Positions 16,525 through 25,852 of a stretch of DNA of 64,000 bases are shown here, piece by piece (positions within the stretch are counted from its first letter, which is position 1; every line of letters starts with the position of its first letter). Location of the stretch: assembly GCA_044358815.1 (NCBI GenBank), contig JBIKNH010000001.1, positions 1-64,000 of the forward strand, written 5' to 3'. The translations under genes were made by a program, and so were the position numbers. Origin of the DNA: JBAXSK01 sp044358815 (GTDB taxonomy: Bacteria; Cyanobacteriota; Cyanobacteriia; Pseudanabaenales; Pseudanabaenaceae). The notes under the pieces were generated by a model. The model had not been told where the DNA came from and ran no database searches. It worked only from the letters and a program-made list of their open reading frames with translations.

Positions 16525-19347
16525 ATGTATATTCAAGACGAAGAACTTAGAACAGTCTTTAAGGTGGCTAGCGAGGAGCATATCCAGAAGCTGGAAGAAG
16601 ATTTTCTGTTTCTCGAAAAAAATCCTCAGGACTTAGCCCATTTAGAGGAAGCTTTACGGGAAGCACATACCCTCAAAGGCGATGCACGAATGTTGGGCAT
16701 TTCTGGGGTAGAAACTTTGACGCACCAAGTGGAAGATTTACTTGGGGGTGCAAAGCGAGGTGAATTAGAATTAACGGGTAAAATGCTGGATCGCCTCTAT
16801 TTAGGATTAGATGCAATTCGGCAATTAGTTCACGAAGCTATTACCGATGAAGAAGCACGGATTAGTATTTTTGAAGTCTTAGCCCAGTTAATGGGAGCGG
16901 AAATGCCAGAACCGCCCCGAGAAGATAATGATCCTTTTGAAGAAGGAGAAGAGAATATTATCGCTGCTGGCATACCAGAGCAGGTTTTACTAGGGAACAG
17001 TCAGGATATCTTAAATCCCAATCCATTACCGAATCTGCCTCTAAATCCATTGCTAAATCCCCCTGTGGTGCAGGATTTACATAATGATGTTTTATCTAAT
17101 TTATCCCATAGTCCTAATGGAAATAGCCCTAATGGGAATGGCTATGGTAATTTGAGCCATCATCAGAATGGCAATCAGAATGGGAACCACAATAAATCCC
17201 AAGGAACCTTAGCGGAATTAGGTTTAGGGACAGGGATCAATTTGACATCGGTAAATCCCAGCGGCATCAGTCCGGTAACACCAAATCTGGAGCGGAATGG
17301 CACAGTGGATGCAGTATCGAGTCCCTATACTGCGGCTTATGGTGAACTGAGGGAGCCACCTAATGCCCCGCAAATTTTACCCACCCCAGATGCTCTGATA
17401 GCTCCTGCCCGACCACCTCAACCCAAGGCGGAATCGAAACCTATTCCGGTCCATCGTCCTCCTGAAATGCAGTTTCCGAAGGATTTACATGCCCCAGTGC
17501 CTAATTCAGTAACGGCAACTTTTAGCGAAACGGATAAATATCGTATTGATACAATTCGGGTTGATCCCCAAAAACTAGATGCTTTAATGACTCAAGTGGG
17601 GGAATTGACCGTTACGAAGATTCGCATTGCGCAGCGTTTAACGGAAATTGAAGAAATCATTAGTTTATGGGAAGAATGGAGCCGTGATACTTTTGTCAGT
17701 CGTTTGGCAATGGAAAAGAATCGCGGTGAGAATGCCTTAGGGGGCGATAGTTACGGTAGCAGTCAGAAGCATTCCCAGAATGGGCAAAAGAGTAACCCCA
17801 AAAGTGCAAACTTCCATCGACGGTTAGAGGAAAGACTAGACCGTTTGGGGAATCAGTTAAATCATTTGCGGCGTAATACTTACGAGGATACCGCACGGTT
17901 AGATACCATTGCCAATGATCTCAAAGAAGGGATTCGCACGTTGCGGTTATTGCCTTTATCTACGGTATTTAATCTATTTCCCCGTATGGTCAGAGACCTA
18001 GCCCGACAGCAAGCCAAAGAAGTGGAATTAGTGATCGAAGGGGGCGAAACCTGTGCTGATAAGCATATTTTGGAAGAAATCAAAGATCCTTTAATGCATT
18101 TGATTCGGAATGCCATCGATCACGGTATCGAATTACCTTCGGAACGAGAAAAAGCAGGGAAACCAAGGGTCGGCACAATTCGGCTACGGGGGGTGCAAAA
18201 TGCCCGCAGTATTGCCATTGAGATCAGTGACGATGGGCGGGGGCTGAATGTAGAGCAAATTCGTCAGGCGGCATTACAGCGGGGTATTTGCCAAGAAGAA
18301 GATCTAAACCTGATGACCCCAGCCCAGATTCAAAATTTAATTTTTACGTCGGGATTTTCCACGCGGTTGGCTGTCACCCAAATGTCAGGACGGGGGGTGG
18401 GTCTCGATGTGGTGCGCACTAACATTGAACGGCTCAAAGGGGATGTGTGGGTCGAGTCAATGGCACGGCAAGGCTGTTTGTTCCGGATGCAAATCGACAC
18501 GACCCTAGCCACGACCCATGTTTTAATTGCAGCGGTGAACCAGACCCCCTATGCTTTGCCCGTAGAATTTGTCCAAACTACGCGACTAGTGCCCCGCCAA
18601 GAAATTTTCTCCATTGAAGGCAGTCACACCATCACCATTGATGAGCATCCGGTGTCTGTGGCATGGCTGGCGGATTTGTTAGAACTAGATGGCAGTCAGC
18701 GGCTCGCCCAAAATGCCAACGACCGCACTAAGGCGCTACCCTGCATTATTCTCAAAATTGGGGTGGAACGTTTGGGGTTGATTGTAGATGCTTTGCTAGA
18801 TGAGCAAGACGTGGTGATGAAAGCCCAAAGTAAGCTGCTGCAACGGGTGCGTAATGTCACTGGAGCAACTATTTTGGGCACAGGGGAAGTGTGTATGGTC
18901 TTGAATCCATCGGACTTACTCAAGTCAGCGCGGAAACGGGCAGGGTTCACCGCTACCAGTAAACTGCTAGAATCCGTACAACGTAAGAAAGTAGTCCTCA
19001 TGGTCGAAGATTCCATTACCGTCCGTACCCAAGTGAAGCGCATCCTTGAAAATGCTGGCTATGAAGTTATTGCGGCTGTCGATGGACTCGATGGTTACGA
19101 AAAACTCCGCACTAAGCCAGTGGATGCAGTGGTGTCTGATATTCAAATGCCCCACCTTGACGGTTTAGAGTTAACGGCACGGATTCGGCAACATAAAGAA
19201 TATGCTGAGTTACCAGTACTCTTGGTGACCTCCTTGGCTTCTGAAGAGGACAAGCGACGGGGGGCAGAGGTCGGAGCCAATGCTTATATCGTCAAGAGTG
19301 CTTTTGATCAAAATGTTCTCTTGGAGACCCTAGGGAGGCTGATTTAA
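16525..19347 (+). CDS. cheA: Hybrid chemotaxis histidine kinase CheA-REC
   Basis: An HPt domain opens the protein (phospho-acceptor His48 in REAHTLKGDARMLG). A 200-residue Asn/Pro-rich linker with NGN repeats comes next. Then come the dimerisation and ATPase region (LMHLIRNAIDHGIELPSE for the N box, ISDDGRGLN, and SGRGVGLDVVRTNIERLKGD for the G box), a CheW-like regulatory domain (about 675-805) and a C-terminal receiver (VLMVEDSITV, VVSDIQMPHLDGLE, IVKSAFDQ). This order is that of cyanobacterial PilL/PixL/TaxAY kinases, which phosphorylate PATAN and CheY-type receivers. GGAG lies 5 bases upstream of the ATG. Its stop overlaps the cheB start (TAATG). Confidence 0.96.
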   Translation: MYIQDEELRTVFKVASEEHIQKLEEDFLFLEKNPQDLAHLEEALREAHTLKGDARMLGISGVETLTHQVEDLLGGAKRGELELTGKMLDRLYLGLDAIRQLVHEAITDEEARISIFEVLAQLMGAEMPEPPREDNDPFEEGEENIIAAGIPEQVLLGNSQDILNPNPLPNLPLNPLLNPPVVQDLHNDVLSNLSHSPNGNSPNGNGYGNLSHHQNGNQNGNHNKSQGTLAELGLGTGINLTSVNPSGISPVTPNLERNGTVDAVSSPYTAAYGELREPPNAPQILPTPDALIAPARPPQPKAESKPIPVHRPPEMQFPKDLHAPVPNSVTATFSETDKYRIDTIRVDPQKLDALMTQVGELTVTKIRIAQRLTEIEEIISLWEEWSRDTFVSRLAMEKNRGENALGGDSYGSSQKHSQNGQKSNPKSANFHRRLEERLDRLGNQLNHLRRNTYEDTARLDTIANDLKEGIRTLRLLPLSTVFNLFPRMVRDLARQQAKEVELVIEGGETCADKHILEEIKDPLMHLIRNAIDHGIELPSEREKAGKPRVGTIRLRGVQNARSIAIEISDDGRGLNVEQIRQAALQRGICQEEDLNLMTPAQIQNLIFTSGFSTRLAVTQMSGRGVGLDVVRTNIERLKGDVWVESMARQGCLFRMQIDTTLATTHVLIAAVNQTPYALPVEFVQTTRLVPRQEIFSIEGSHTITIDEHPVSVAWLADLLELDGSQRLAQNANDRTKALPCIILKIGVERLGLIVDALLDEQDVVMKAQSKLLQRVRNVTGATILGTGEVCMVLNPSDLLKSARKRAGFTATSKLLESVQRKKVVLMVEDSITVRTQVKRILENAGYEVIAAVDGLDGYEKLRTKPVDAVVSDIQMPHLDGLELTARIRQHKEYAELPVLLVTSLASEEDKRRGAEVGANAYIVKSAFDQNVLLETLGRLI

Positions 19348-20444
19348 TGGTTAAGCCACCGATTCGAGTATTACTGGTGGATGACTCCCACATTGCCCTA
19401 GAGATCCTCCAGCGGGTTCTTTCCCAAGCACCAGATATTCAAGTGGTGGGTTGCGCTAAAGATGGGATTGAAGCTCTGGCTTTGTTGCCCCAAGTCAATC
19501 CTGATGTGATCTGTACCGATTATCATATGCCCCGCATGAATGGGTTGCAACTGACGGAATTGGTCATGATGAAGTATCCGCGCCCCATTCTGGTGATTAG
19601 TATTTCAGTGCAAACCGAAGATGCCCGCACTATTTTTAGGATGTTAGAGTCGGGGGCGGTGGATGTTTTCCCGAAGCCTCCCAGTGGTTTATTTGAAGAT
19701 TACAAGCGGATTCAGCAGGATCTGATCGAGCGGATTCGGGTTTTGTCGGGGGTTTCGGTTTTTACCCGCACCAAGCGTAATGTCTTGCTGTCTATGGAAA
19801 AACAGACTCGCAAGGAGCCGCCGCCACCGCCGGTCTTTTTTGCCATAGCTCCGGAAACGAAACTTGTTGCCATTGGTGCATCTACGGGCGGACCGCAGGC
19901 TTTGCAGACGGTTTTGACCCAGATTCCCGTTGGTTTTCCTGCGCCCATTGTCTGTGTGCAACACATTAGTAAAGGCTTTTTGATGGGGCTGATTGACTGG
20001 CTGGGTTCGTTGTGCCATTTGCCGGTAAAAGTGGCGGTGCAAGGCGCAATGCCAGAGGCGGGGACGATTTACTTTGCCCCTGAAGATCGACAGCTAGAAT
20101 TTGATGACCAAGGGCGGTTCGTCTACAGTGCGCCGTTTCCAGTGGATGGTCATTGTCCATCGGTGACGGTAACATTCCAGGCAGCGGCTAAGGTCTATGG
20201 AGCGCGGAGTATTGGGATTTTATTAACTGGGATGGGACGCGATGGGGCGACGGGCTTATTAGCAATTCGGAAAGCGGGTGGGGTAACCATTGCCCAAAAC
20301 GAAGCAACTAGTATTGTGTTTGGAATGCCTCAGGTGGGTATAGAAATTGGCGCTGCCCAAAATGTCTTGGCGATTCAAGAAATTGCTCCGTTTGTAATGA
20401 ATCATATTCTAACGACCCAAACCACGTCGGCTCTGTTTAAATAG
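19347..20444 (+). CDS. cheB: Chemotaxis protein-glutamate methylesterase CheB
   Basis: An N-terminal receiver domain (VLLVDDSHIAL, phospho-acceptor Asp58 in CTDYHMPRMNG) is joined to the methylesterase domain with its catalytic triad: Ser179 in GASTGGPQAL, His206 in VQHISKGF and Asp299 in GMGRDGATG. CheB removes methyl groups from receptor glutamates when phosphorylated by CheA, giving adaptation. The start codon overlaps the cheA stop by one base, so translation is probably coupled. Most cyanobacterial pil, pix and tax clusters lack cheB, which makes this locus atypical. Confidence 0.96.
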   Translation: MVKPPIRVLLVDDSHIALEILQRVLSQAPDIQVVGCAKDGIEALALLPQVNPDVICTDYHMPRMNGLQLTELVMMKYPRPILVISISVQTEDARTIFRMLESGAVDVFPKPPSGLFEDYKRIQQDLIERIRVLSGVSVFTRTKRNVLLSMEKQTRKEPPPPPVFFAIAPETKLVAIGASTGGPQALQTVLTQIPVGFPAPIVCVQHISKGFLMGLIDWLGSLCHLPVKVAVQGAMPEAGTIYFAPEDRQLEFDDQGRFVYSAPFPVDGHCPSVTVTFQAAAKVYGARSIGILLTGMGRDGATGLLAIRKAGGVTIAQNEATSIVFGMPQVGIEIGAAQNVLAIQEIAPFVMNHILTTQTTSALFK

Positions 20445-20464
20445 TGTTTAACAAATAGTGTTTA
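20439..20464. repeat. Short tandem duplication across the cheB stop codon
   Basis: AAATAGTGTTTA occurs at 20439-20450 and 20453-20464 (14-base period). The first copy contains the end of cheB. Confidence 0.8.
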
Positions 20465-20606
20465 AATGATTAACAGGGGATATAAGGTGCAGTTAAAGCA
20501 ACGTTGCATCATATTCGATAGTCGTAAGTTGATAATCATAGTCCCATTGCCACGATCCGCCATTATCCCTGACATCATCCTGACTTAATAACATTGTCGC
20601 TTTACT

Positions 20607-22403
20607 ATGATTACGATTCCCCAAGCCGTAGTAGATAAACTGAAAAGTGCCATTGCTGAGCGCTTGGGTATTTATGTGCGTCCCCAAGATGATGCGAGTT
20701 TTTGTAAGAAAATTCATGGACGGGTGCAGTCTCTCAAAATCTCCACCTATGAGTCTTATTGTGATTTTCTGAGTTGTGGCACGGAACAGAGCGAGTCAGA
20801 ATGGCGTGAACTAATTCGCCAAATCACCATTGCTGAGACTTATTTCATGCGAGATAAGGGGCATATTCACCTGTTGCAAAATAATATTCTGCCGGAGATT
20901 ATTCACGCCCAAGAGAACCATAAAACGTTGCGGATTTGGAGTGCGGGCTGTTCTACGGGGGAAGAGGCTTATTCTTTAGCGATTTTATTACATGAATTAA
21001 TTCCAGATATTAATCAATGGCGACTGCGGATTATTGGCAGTGATTTAAATCCTGATGTGATTCAGAAAGCGCGGCAGGGCATTTATAGCGAATGGTCTTT
21101 GCGAAGTTTGACGGATAAACAGAAAAAACTGTATTTTACGCCTCAGGGTCAGCTATGGCGCTTGCAGGAACATATTTCCAAAATGGTTACGTTCTACTCT
21201 AATAACCTGGTAGATGATGCCTTTGCCCAATATGCAGCGGACTTCTATAACTTTGATTTGATTCTGTGTCGGAATGTTTTTATTTATTTTTCCCCGAAAG
21301 CCATTGAGAAGGTTTTGCGGCGGTTTTATACGGCGCTGAAAGGGAATGCTTATTTGATTACGGGGCACATGGAATTACATGGTCAGAATCTGAATGGATT
21401 TAAAGTTAAAGTGTTTCCTGATGCAGTAGTTTACCAAAAGAATGACCAGAGTAATCGCACCACAGCGCCTCAAATCACGGTGGGTGGTTCATCGGGAAAT
21501 AATGGAATGGGCTATTCTCAACCACCTGTCAGTTATCCGTCTAGCTATCCGTCCAGCTACCCATCAAGTTATCCAAGTAGCTATCCGACTGGCTACCCAG
21601 GTAATTCAACTAATTATAATAATCCGAACTATGATCCTAGCTCTCAAGAGAACCTAAGTGTTAATCAGAATAGTCCGGCTAATGGTGCAACGAATGATGT
21701 AGGGAATAGCAGTAGTCAGACAGCGGCAGATGCTTATGGTACGAGCACTTCTAGTACACCGATGCATTTGTCAGGGGGTTACACTTGGGAATCCTATAGC
21801 CATGCTTCCCGTAATTTAGTGAATCCGGTGATTACGCCGCCCCTGAGTCAGTCCCATGATGGTACGGGAAATCAATTTACCGACATTCGCACCGACTGGG
21901 ATCGGTTAGCTGCTGCGGAAAATGCCATGAGTCAGGCTAGTTATCGGGAAGCTTTGCGATATTTAGAACAGATTCAGGAAAAACGGTTACATTTTCTGAA
22001 AATCCATCAGTTAAGTGCTTTAGCCCATGCCAACTTAGGGGAATTGAAGCCTGCCTATGACCATTGCGAAGAGGTAATTAAATTAATGCCTAATTCGCCC
22101 AAAACCTATTATCTGATGGCACATATTGCCGATGAAATGGGTAAATATGATTTAGTGAAGCAGTTACTCAAAAAAGCAATTTATTTGGATTTGTATTTTG
22201 TGGCGGCTTATCTGGCTCTGGGGGATATATACGGTAGGGAAAGCGACCGAGATCGCGCCTTGAAAATGTACCGTTCTACATTGGACATTCTCAAGGCTTT
22301 ACCCAACCAGGAAATCGTGCCAGAAACGGATTTAACTCCTAGGGAACTGATGCTGCAAGTGGAAGAAAGAATGCGCTGGATTGGGGTCGGGTTTTCGTTT
22401 TAA
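20607..22403 (+). CDS. cheR: CheR methyltransferase fused to a TPR domain
   Basis: Residues about 1-270 are a CheR S-adenosylmethionine-dependent receptor methyltransferase: ITIAETYFMRD, LRIWSAGCSTGEEAYSLAIL for the cofactor site, and FDLILCRNVFIYF. A 150-residue low-complexity linker follows, starting with six SYPS-like repeats. The C-terminus has about four TPR-like helical repeats (residues 430-560), which in CheR-TPR proteins contact receptors or regulators. It pairs with the preceding cheB to make a full methylation-adaptation loop for the operon's MCP. No Shine-Dalgarno is visible. It converges on mnmG with 10 bases between stops. Confidence 0.95.
   Translation: MITIPQAVVDKLKSAIAERLGIYVRPQDDASFCKKIHGRVQSLKISTYESYCDFLSCGTEQSESEWRELIRQITIAETYFMRDKGHIHLLQNNILPEIIHAQENHKTLRIWSAGCSTGEEAYSLAILLHELIPDINQWRLRIIGSDLNPDVIQKARQGIYSEWSLRSLTDKQKKLYFTPQGQLWRLQEHISKMVTFYSNNLVDDAFAQYAADFYNFDLILCRNVFIYFSPKAIEKVLRRFYTALKGNAYLITGHMELHGQNLNGFKVKVFPDAVVYQKNDQSNRTTAPQITVGGSSGNNGMGYSQPPVSYPSSYPSSYPSSYPSSYPTGYPGNSTNYNNPNYDPSSQENLSVNQNSPANGATNDVGNSSSQTAADAYGTSTSSTPMHLSGGYTWESYSHASRNLVNPVITPPLSQSHDGTGNQFTDIRTDWDRLAAAENAMSQASYREALRYLEQIQEKRLHFLKIHQLSALAHANLGELKPAYDHCEEVIKLMPNSPKTYYLMAHIADEMGKYDLVKQLLKKAIYLDLYFVAAYLALGDIYGRESDRDRALKMYRSTLDILKALPNQEIVPETDLTPRELMLQVEERMRWIGVGFSF
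21531..21602. repeat. 12-bp tandem repeat encoding (S/G)YPx in CheR linker
   Basis: Six in-frame copies of AGCTATCCGTCC-like units encode the tetrapeptides SYPS, SYPT and GYPG. The linker is probably disordered. Confidence 0.9.
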
Positions 22404-22423
22404 GCAGGACGTTTTAAGCAGGA
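22396..22423. repeat. 14-bp duplication covering both stop codons of cheR and mnmG
   Basis: CGTTTTAAGCAGGA is present twice without a gap. The first copy contains the TAA of cheR and the second the stop of mnmG, so the duplication probably created the present spacing between the convergent genes. Confidence 0.9.
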
Positions 22424-24360
22424 CGTGCCGCTGCTTCGGCTTCCCGTTTCATCAGTTCCAAATGAACTAGCAAAGCCTGAATATCCGCCGGATTTACGCC
22501 ACCAATGCGGCTAGCCTGTCCGATGGTTAGGGGCTGTGCTTTGCTGAGCTTCTCGCGAGATTCCTTAGATAGGGTATCAATGGCGTGGTAGTTCAAATTG
22601 GCGGGTAATTTCCGTTCACTATGGCGGGAAACCGTTTCAATTTGATGCTCTTGCCGCTGAATATAGCCAGCATATTTCACTTCCACTTCTGCGGCGAGGG
22701 CTTCGTAACGGGTTAAACTGGGTTCACCAATGCCATAGTTCAATAGATGCTGATATTCAATTCCTTGGCGGCGCAACAGTTCCGCTAAGGTAATGGAACC
22801 TTTGATAATTTGTCCCGTTTCTTGGGTGATTTGTTTACCCAGACTGTCCATTTCTTTAATGCGAGTTTGATTGAGTCGTTGGATTTCTTGCTGAATCCGT
22901 TGCTGTTTGGCGGTAAACATTTCCCAGCGATCATCAGGAATTAAGCCCACTTCGCGACCGATGGCGGTTAAACGTTGATCGGCGTTGTCAGAGCGCAAAA
23001 TCAGCCGATATTCGGAACGACTGGTGAGCATCCGATAGGGTTCCCGCAGTTCCTTTGTACACAAATCATCAATCAATGTACCGATATAACTACTGGCTCG
23101 CGGTAAAACCACCATTTCCTGATTTTGCACATACAATGCCGCATTCATCCCCGCCATTAAACCTTGGGCGGCGGCTTCTTCATATCCCGTTGTGCCATTG
23201 ATTTGACCCGCACAGAATAGCCCACCGATTAGCTTGGTCATCAGTGTGGGATAGCATTGAGTCGCAGGAATGTAATCATATTCTACAGCGTAGGCTGCCC
23301 GTAACATTTGGCAGTTCTCTAAACCAGGCAAACTGCGTAACATCTGCATTTGAATTAGTTCTGGCATTCCCGTAGAGAACCCTTGAATATATAATTCGGG
23401 AATGGTGCGCCCTTCCGGTTCGATAAAGATTTGATGGCTCTCTTTGTCGGCAAATCGGACGATTTTATCTTCAATGCTGGGGCAATAGCGGGGACCTTTG
23501 GCATCAATAAAACCGCCATAAACGGGAGTCAGATGGAGATTTTCGCGAATAATGCGATGGGTTTCGGGAGTGGTGCGGGTGAGATAGCAGTTCATTTGTT
23601 CCCGTTCCACCCAAGCACGGGGATCAAAACTAAACCAATTTTGCTGATCGTCGGGGGGCTGGACTTCCATTTTGCTGTAGTCAACGGTGCGGCGGTCCAC
23701 CCGTGCCGGAGTGCCAGTTTTGAGGCGGTCGGTGACAAAACCTAAGGCGTTGAGAGTTTCGGTTAAGCCACTGACGGCAAATTCGCCCGCTCGTCCGGCG
23801 GCAATGGAACGATTTCCCACCCAGATTTTGCCATTTAGGAATGTGCCAGTGGTTAAAATGACGGCTTTGCAACCATAGCCCACGCCAAATTGAGTTTCTA
23901 CGCCGATAATGGTTTGATTGGCATCTAGGAGAATATTAGTGGCGGTTCCTTCCCTTAGATATAAATTCGGTTCATTTTCGACGACTTCTTTCATGGCGGC
24001 GGCATATTCCCGTTTGTCAGTTTGTGCCCGAAGCGCCCATACTGCCGGACCCCGTGAACTATTGAGAATGCGCTTTTGTAGATAGGTGCGGTCCGTGATT
24101 TTGCCAATTTCGCCCCCTAAAGCGTCAACTTCATGGACTAATTGGGATTTTGCGGGACCACCCACCGCTGGGTTACAGGGTTGCCAGGCGATGCGATCTA
24201 AGTTGAGGGTGAGGAGGAGGGTTTTCCGTCCCATTCTGGCTGATGCTAAAGCCGACTCACAGCCAGCGTGTCCGGCTCCGACTACGACAACTTCAAATTC
24301 ATCTAAGAATTGGACGGGGTTGGTTAGTCCTAGGTTAGTGAGGGTGGGGTCTTGACTCAT
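22414..24360 (-). CDS. mnmG: tRNA uridine-5-carboxymethylaminomethyl modification enzyme MnmG (GidA)
   Basis: The FAD-binding N-terminus (VVVGAGHAGCESALASARMG) and the motifs QPCNPAVGGPAKSQLVHEVD, LKTGTPARVDRRT and GYEEAAAQGLMAGMNAA identify MnmG. With MnmE (not in this window) it installs the cmnm5 group on U34 of several tRNAs using FAD, NADH and methylene-tetrahydrofolate. The 648 residues match the family. The C-terminal helical domain that contacts MnmE and tRNA is intact (LNYHAIDTLSKESREKL, RIGGVNPADI). It is monocistronic. Confidence 0.97.
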   Translation of the reverse strand: MSQDPTLTNLGLTNPVQFLDEFEVVVVGAGHAGCESALASARMGRKTLLLTLNLDRIAWQPCNPAVGGPAKSQLVHEVDALGGEIGKITDRTYLQKRILNSSRGPAVWALRAQTDKREYAAAMKEVVENEPNLYLREGTATNILLDANQTIIGVETQFGVGYGCKAVILTTGTFLNGKIWVGNRSIAAGRAGEFAVSGLTETLNALGFVTDRLKTGTPARVDRRTVDYSKMEVQPPDDQQNWFSFDPRAWVEREQMNCYLTRTTPETHRIIRENLHLTPVYGGFIDAKGPRYCPSIEDKIVRFADKESHQIFIEPEGRTIPELYIQGFSTGMPELIQMQMLRSLPGLENCQMLRAAYAVEYDYIPATQCYPTLMTKLIGGLFCAGQINGTTGYEEAAAQGLMAGMNAALYVQNQEMVVLPRASSYIGTLIDDLCTKELREPYRMLTSRSEYRLILRSDNADQRLTAIGREVGLIPDDRWEMFTAKQQRIQQEIQRLNQTRIKEMDSLGKQITQETGQIIKGSITLAELLRRQGIEYQHLLNYGIGEPSLTRYEALAAEVEVKYAGYIQRQEHQIETVSRHSERKLPANLNYHAIDTLSKESREKLSKAQPLTIGQASRIGGVNPADIQALLVHLELMKREAEAAARPA

Positions 24361-24838
24361 AGCGGCACGGGGGAGTTAGTTACAGGTTTGGTGAGTTTTA
24401 ATGATGGTGGCTTTAGGAATAATGTTTAGGAATATTTTCTAGAAATATTTTTCATGAATAGGATTTTAGCTTACTGAATCATGCCTGAAATATTAGGGTA
24501 ACTCTGGGGTGATGGAGTTAATTAATCCTACCCTATGTTAACCGCACATCTAGGTTGCCTGCTTTATAAATCGGATTAAATTCTTAGCAAATAAGAAGAG
24601 TCGAATCTTTAGTTAGCTTATCCTATTTGTAATATTTATAAAGCTGGTAAGGTTGAGATCTTTGAGTTTTGATAGTAATTTTGATGCTTTGGAGGTTTGC
24701 AATTATTGGATGCAAATAGGTTAGCAGAGGTTAAACAATTAAGGTAAAGGTAAAATTGCCTCTAGGCTGAAAGGCAAAGCGATCAGGTAAGGTGACCAAG
24801 CCTCCACTGAAAAAGCTCAACGGCTGATGTATTTTAGT
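24361..24838. other. Intergenic boundary between mnmG and the accessory island
   Basis: No gene is visible in these AT-rich 478 bases. It holds the mnmG promoter region and the 3' end of the island operon. No tRNA-like sequence or attachment-site duplication could be recognised here. Confidence 0.5.
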
Positions 24839-25849
24839 CTAGTAAACAGGGGAATCATCAACAAGTTGCTGTGTTCTATTTTGTAGAAGATTCAGACTAT
24901 TTTGCCGATCGCTTTCAATTTGCAGAGTCTGTAAAATTGGCTCTAAACAGGTTTTAGCATCAATGTAACCGCGTTGTCTTAATAACTCAATGCGATCACT
25001 ACTGAAATCAAGAAAAGTAATCGCATCACCATAAAGTGGAAGATCAGACTTATTGATTGGTTTATGTGGACGAATTTCAATCACTGCTTGATTAGAAAAC
25101 TCATGACGGTTCCAGATTGCGCCATTTTCTAAATGAATTACGATCGCATGGGTGCATCCTTGGGCAGCTAAGGCTCCTAGTGGCACATTATCCGCAAAGC
25201 CGCCATCGACATAGATATTCCCATTGATCTCGCGTTGGGGAAATGCTAGGGGAATTGCTGCGCTGGCTAACAAAATATCATAAATTTGCCGATCGCTGTT
25301 GGCAGCTTGAACGTGCAACCAATGAGCATCTTGTCCCATTTTGGCACGAATCATGTCGATCAATAACATCGCTGGATCGTAACGGAATCTGGGAATATTT
25401 AGGGAAGGGAATACAGCAACCCATAGCTCAATGCCATTGCGTAATTGTTGCGGATTGACGGCTCGGCGTAAAAAGTTTTCGATTGGTGCGGGGTCAAATA
25501 CTGATTGTGAATTAGAGAACATGCCTATTGATTCTAATAATTTCGTTGCCCATGCGCCAAAGGTGGGGAGAGAGGTTTGGATGATGTAACTAGCAAGTTG
25601 AGCGATCGCCCCGTGATCGGGTTGAATGACATTGGCTTTGCCTAAATCTGTCCACATCAGATCAAGCTGATTTGCGGCATCCTGAAAATTGGAGTTAGCG
25701 GCAAGTACAGCACCATTGAGCGCTCCTATGCTAGTCCCTGCGATGATATGGGGTACAAAATCAATTTCAGCAAGATATTTGATTGCTCCTGCTTGGTATG
25801 CACCTTTTGCGCCACCACCAGCAAGAACTAAGCCAATTTTGGGAGTCAT
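24839..25849 (-). CDS. Patatin-like phospholipase
   Basis: The patatin catalytic elements are complete: an oxyanion loop LVLAGGGAKGAYQAG, the nucleophile elbow GTSIGALNGA (Ser in GxSxG), and the catalytic Asp in DGGFADNVPLG. The family hydrolyses acyl esters of membrane lipids; bacterial members act as toxins, in membrane remodelling, or as effectors in anti-phage systems. AGGAAG precedes the ATG and overlaps the end of the upstream YjcZ/RdcB-like gene, from which it is separated by 3 bases. It is the last gene of the minus-strand run. No cyclase-type signalling gene (as in CBASS) is nearby, so its trigger is unknown. Confidence 0.93.
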   Translation of the reverse strand: MTPKIGLVLAGGGAKGAYQAGAIKYLAEIDFVPHIIAGTSIGALNGAVLAANSNFQDAANQLDLMWTDLGKANVIQPDHGAIAQLASYIIQTSLPTFGAWATKLLESIGMFSNSQSVFDPAPIENFLRRAVNPQQLRNGIELWVAVFPSLNIPRFRYDPAMLLIDMIRAKMGQDAHWLHVQAANSDRQIYDILLASAAIPLAFPQREINGNIYVDGGFADNVPLGALAAQGCTHAIVIHLENGAIWNRHEFSNQAVIEIRPHKPINKSDLPLYGDAITFLDFSSDRIELLRQRGYIDAKTCLEPILQTLQIESDRQNSLNLLQNRTQQLVDDSPVY

Positions 25850-25852
25850 GAT

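Noticed and set aside
21531..21602. CRISPR-like array
   Set aside because: The 12-bp units are contiguous, in frame and encode SYPS-type repeats; there are no spacers and no cas genes.
24839..25849. CBASS system (patatin as CapV-type effector)
   Set aside because: No CD-NTase cyclase, HORMA/TRIP13 or E1/E2/JAB gene is present nearby; the neighbours are a YjcZ/RdcB-like protein and a PIN toxin pair.
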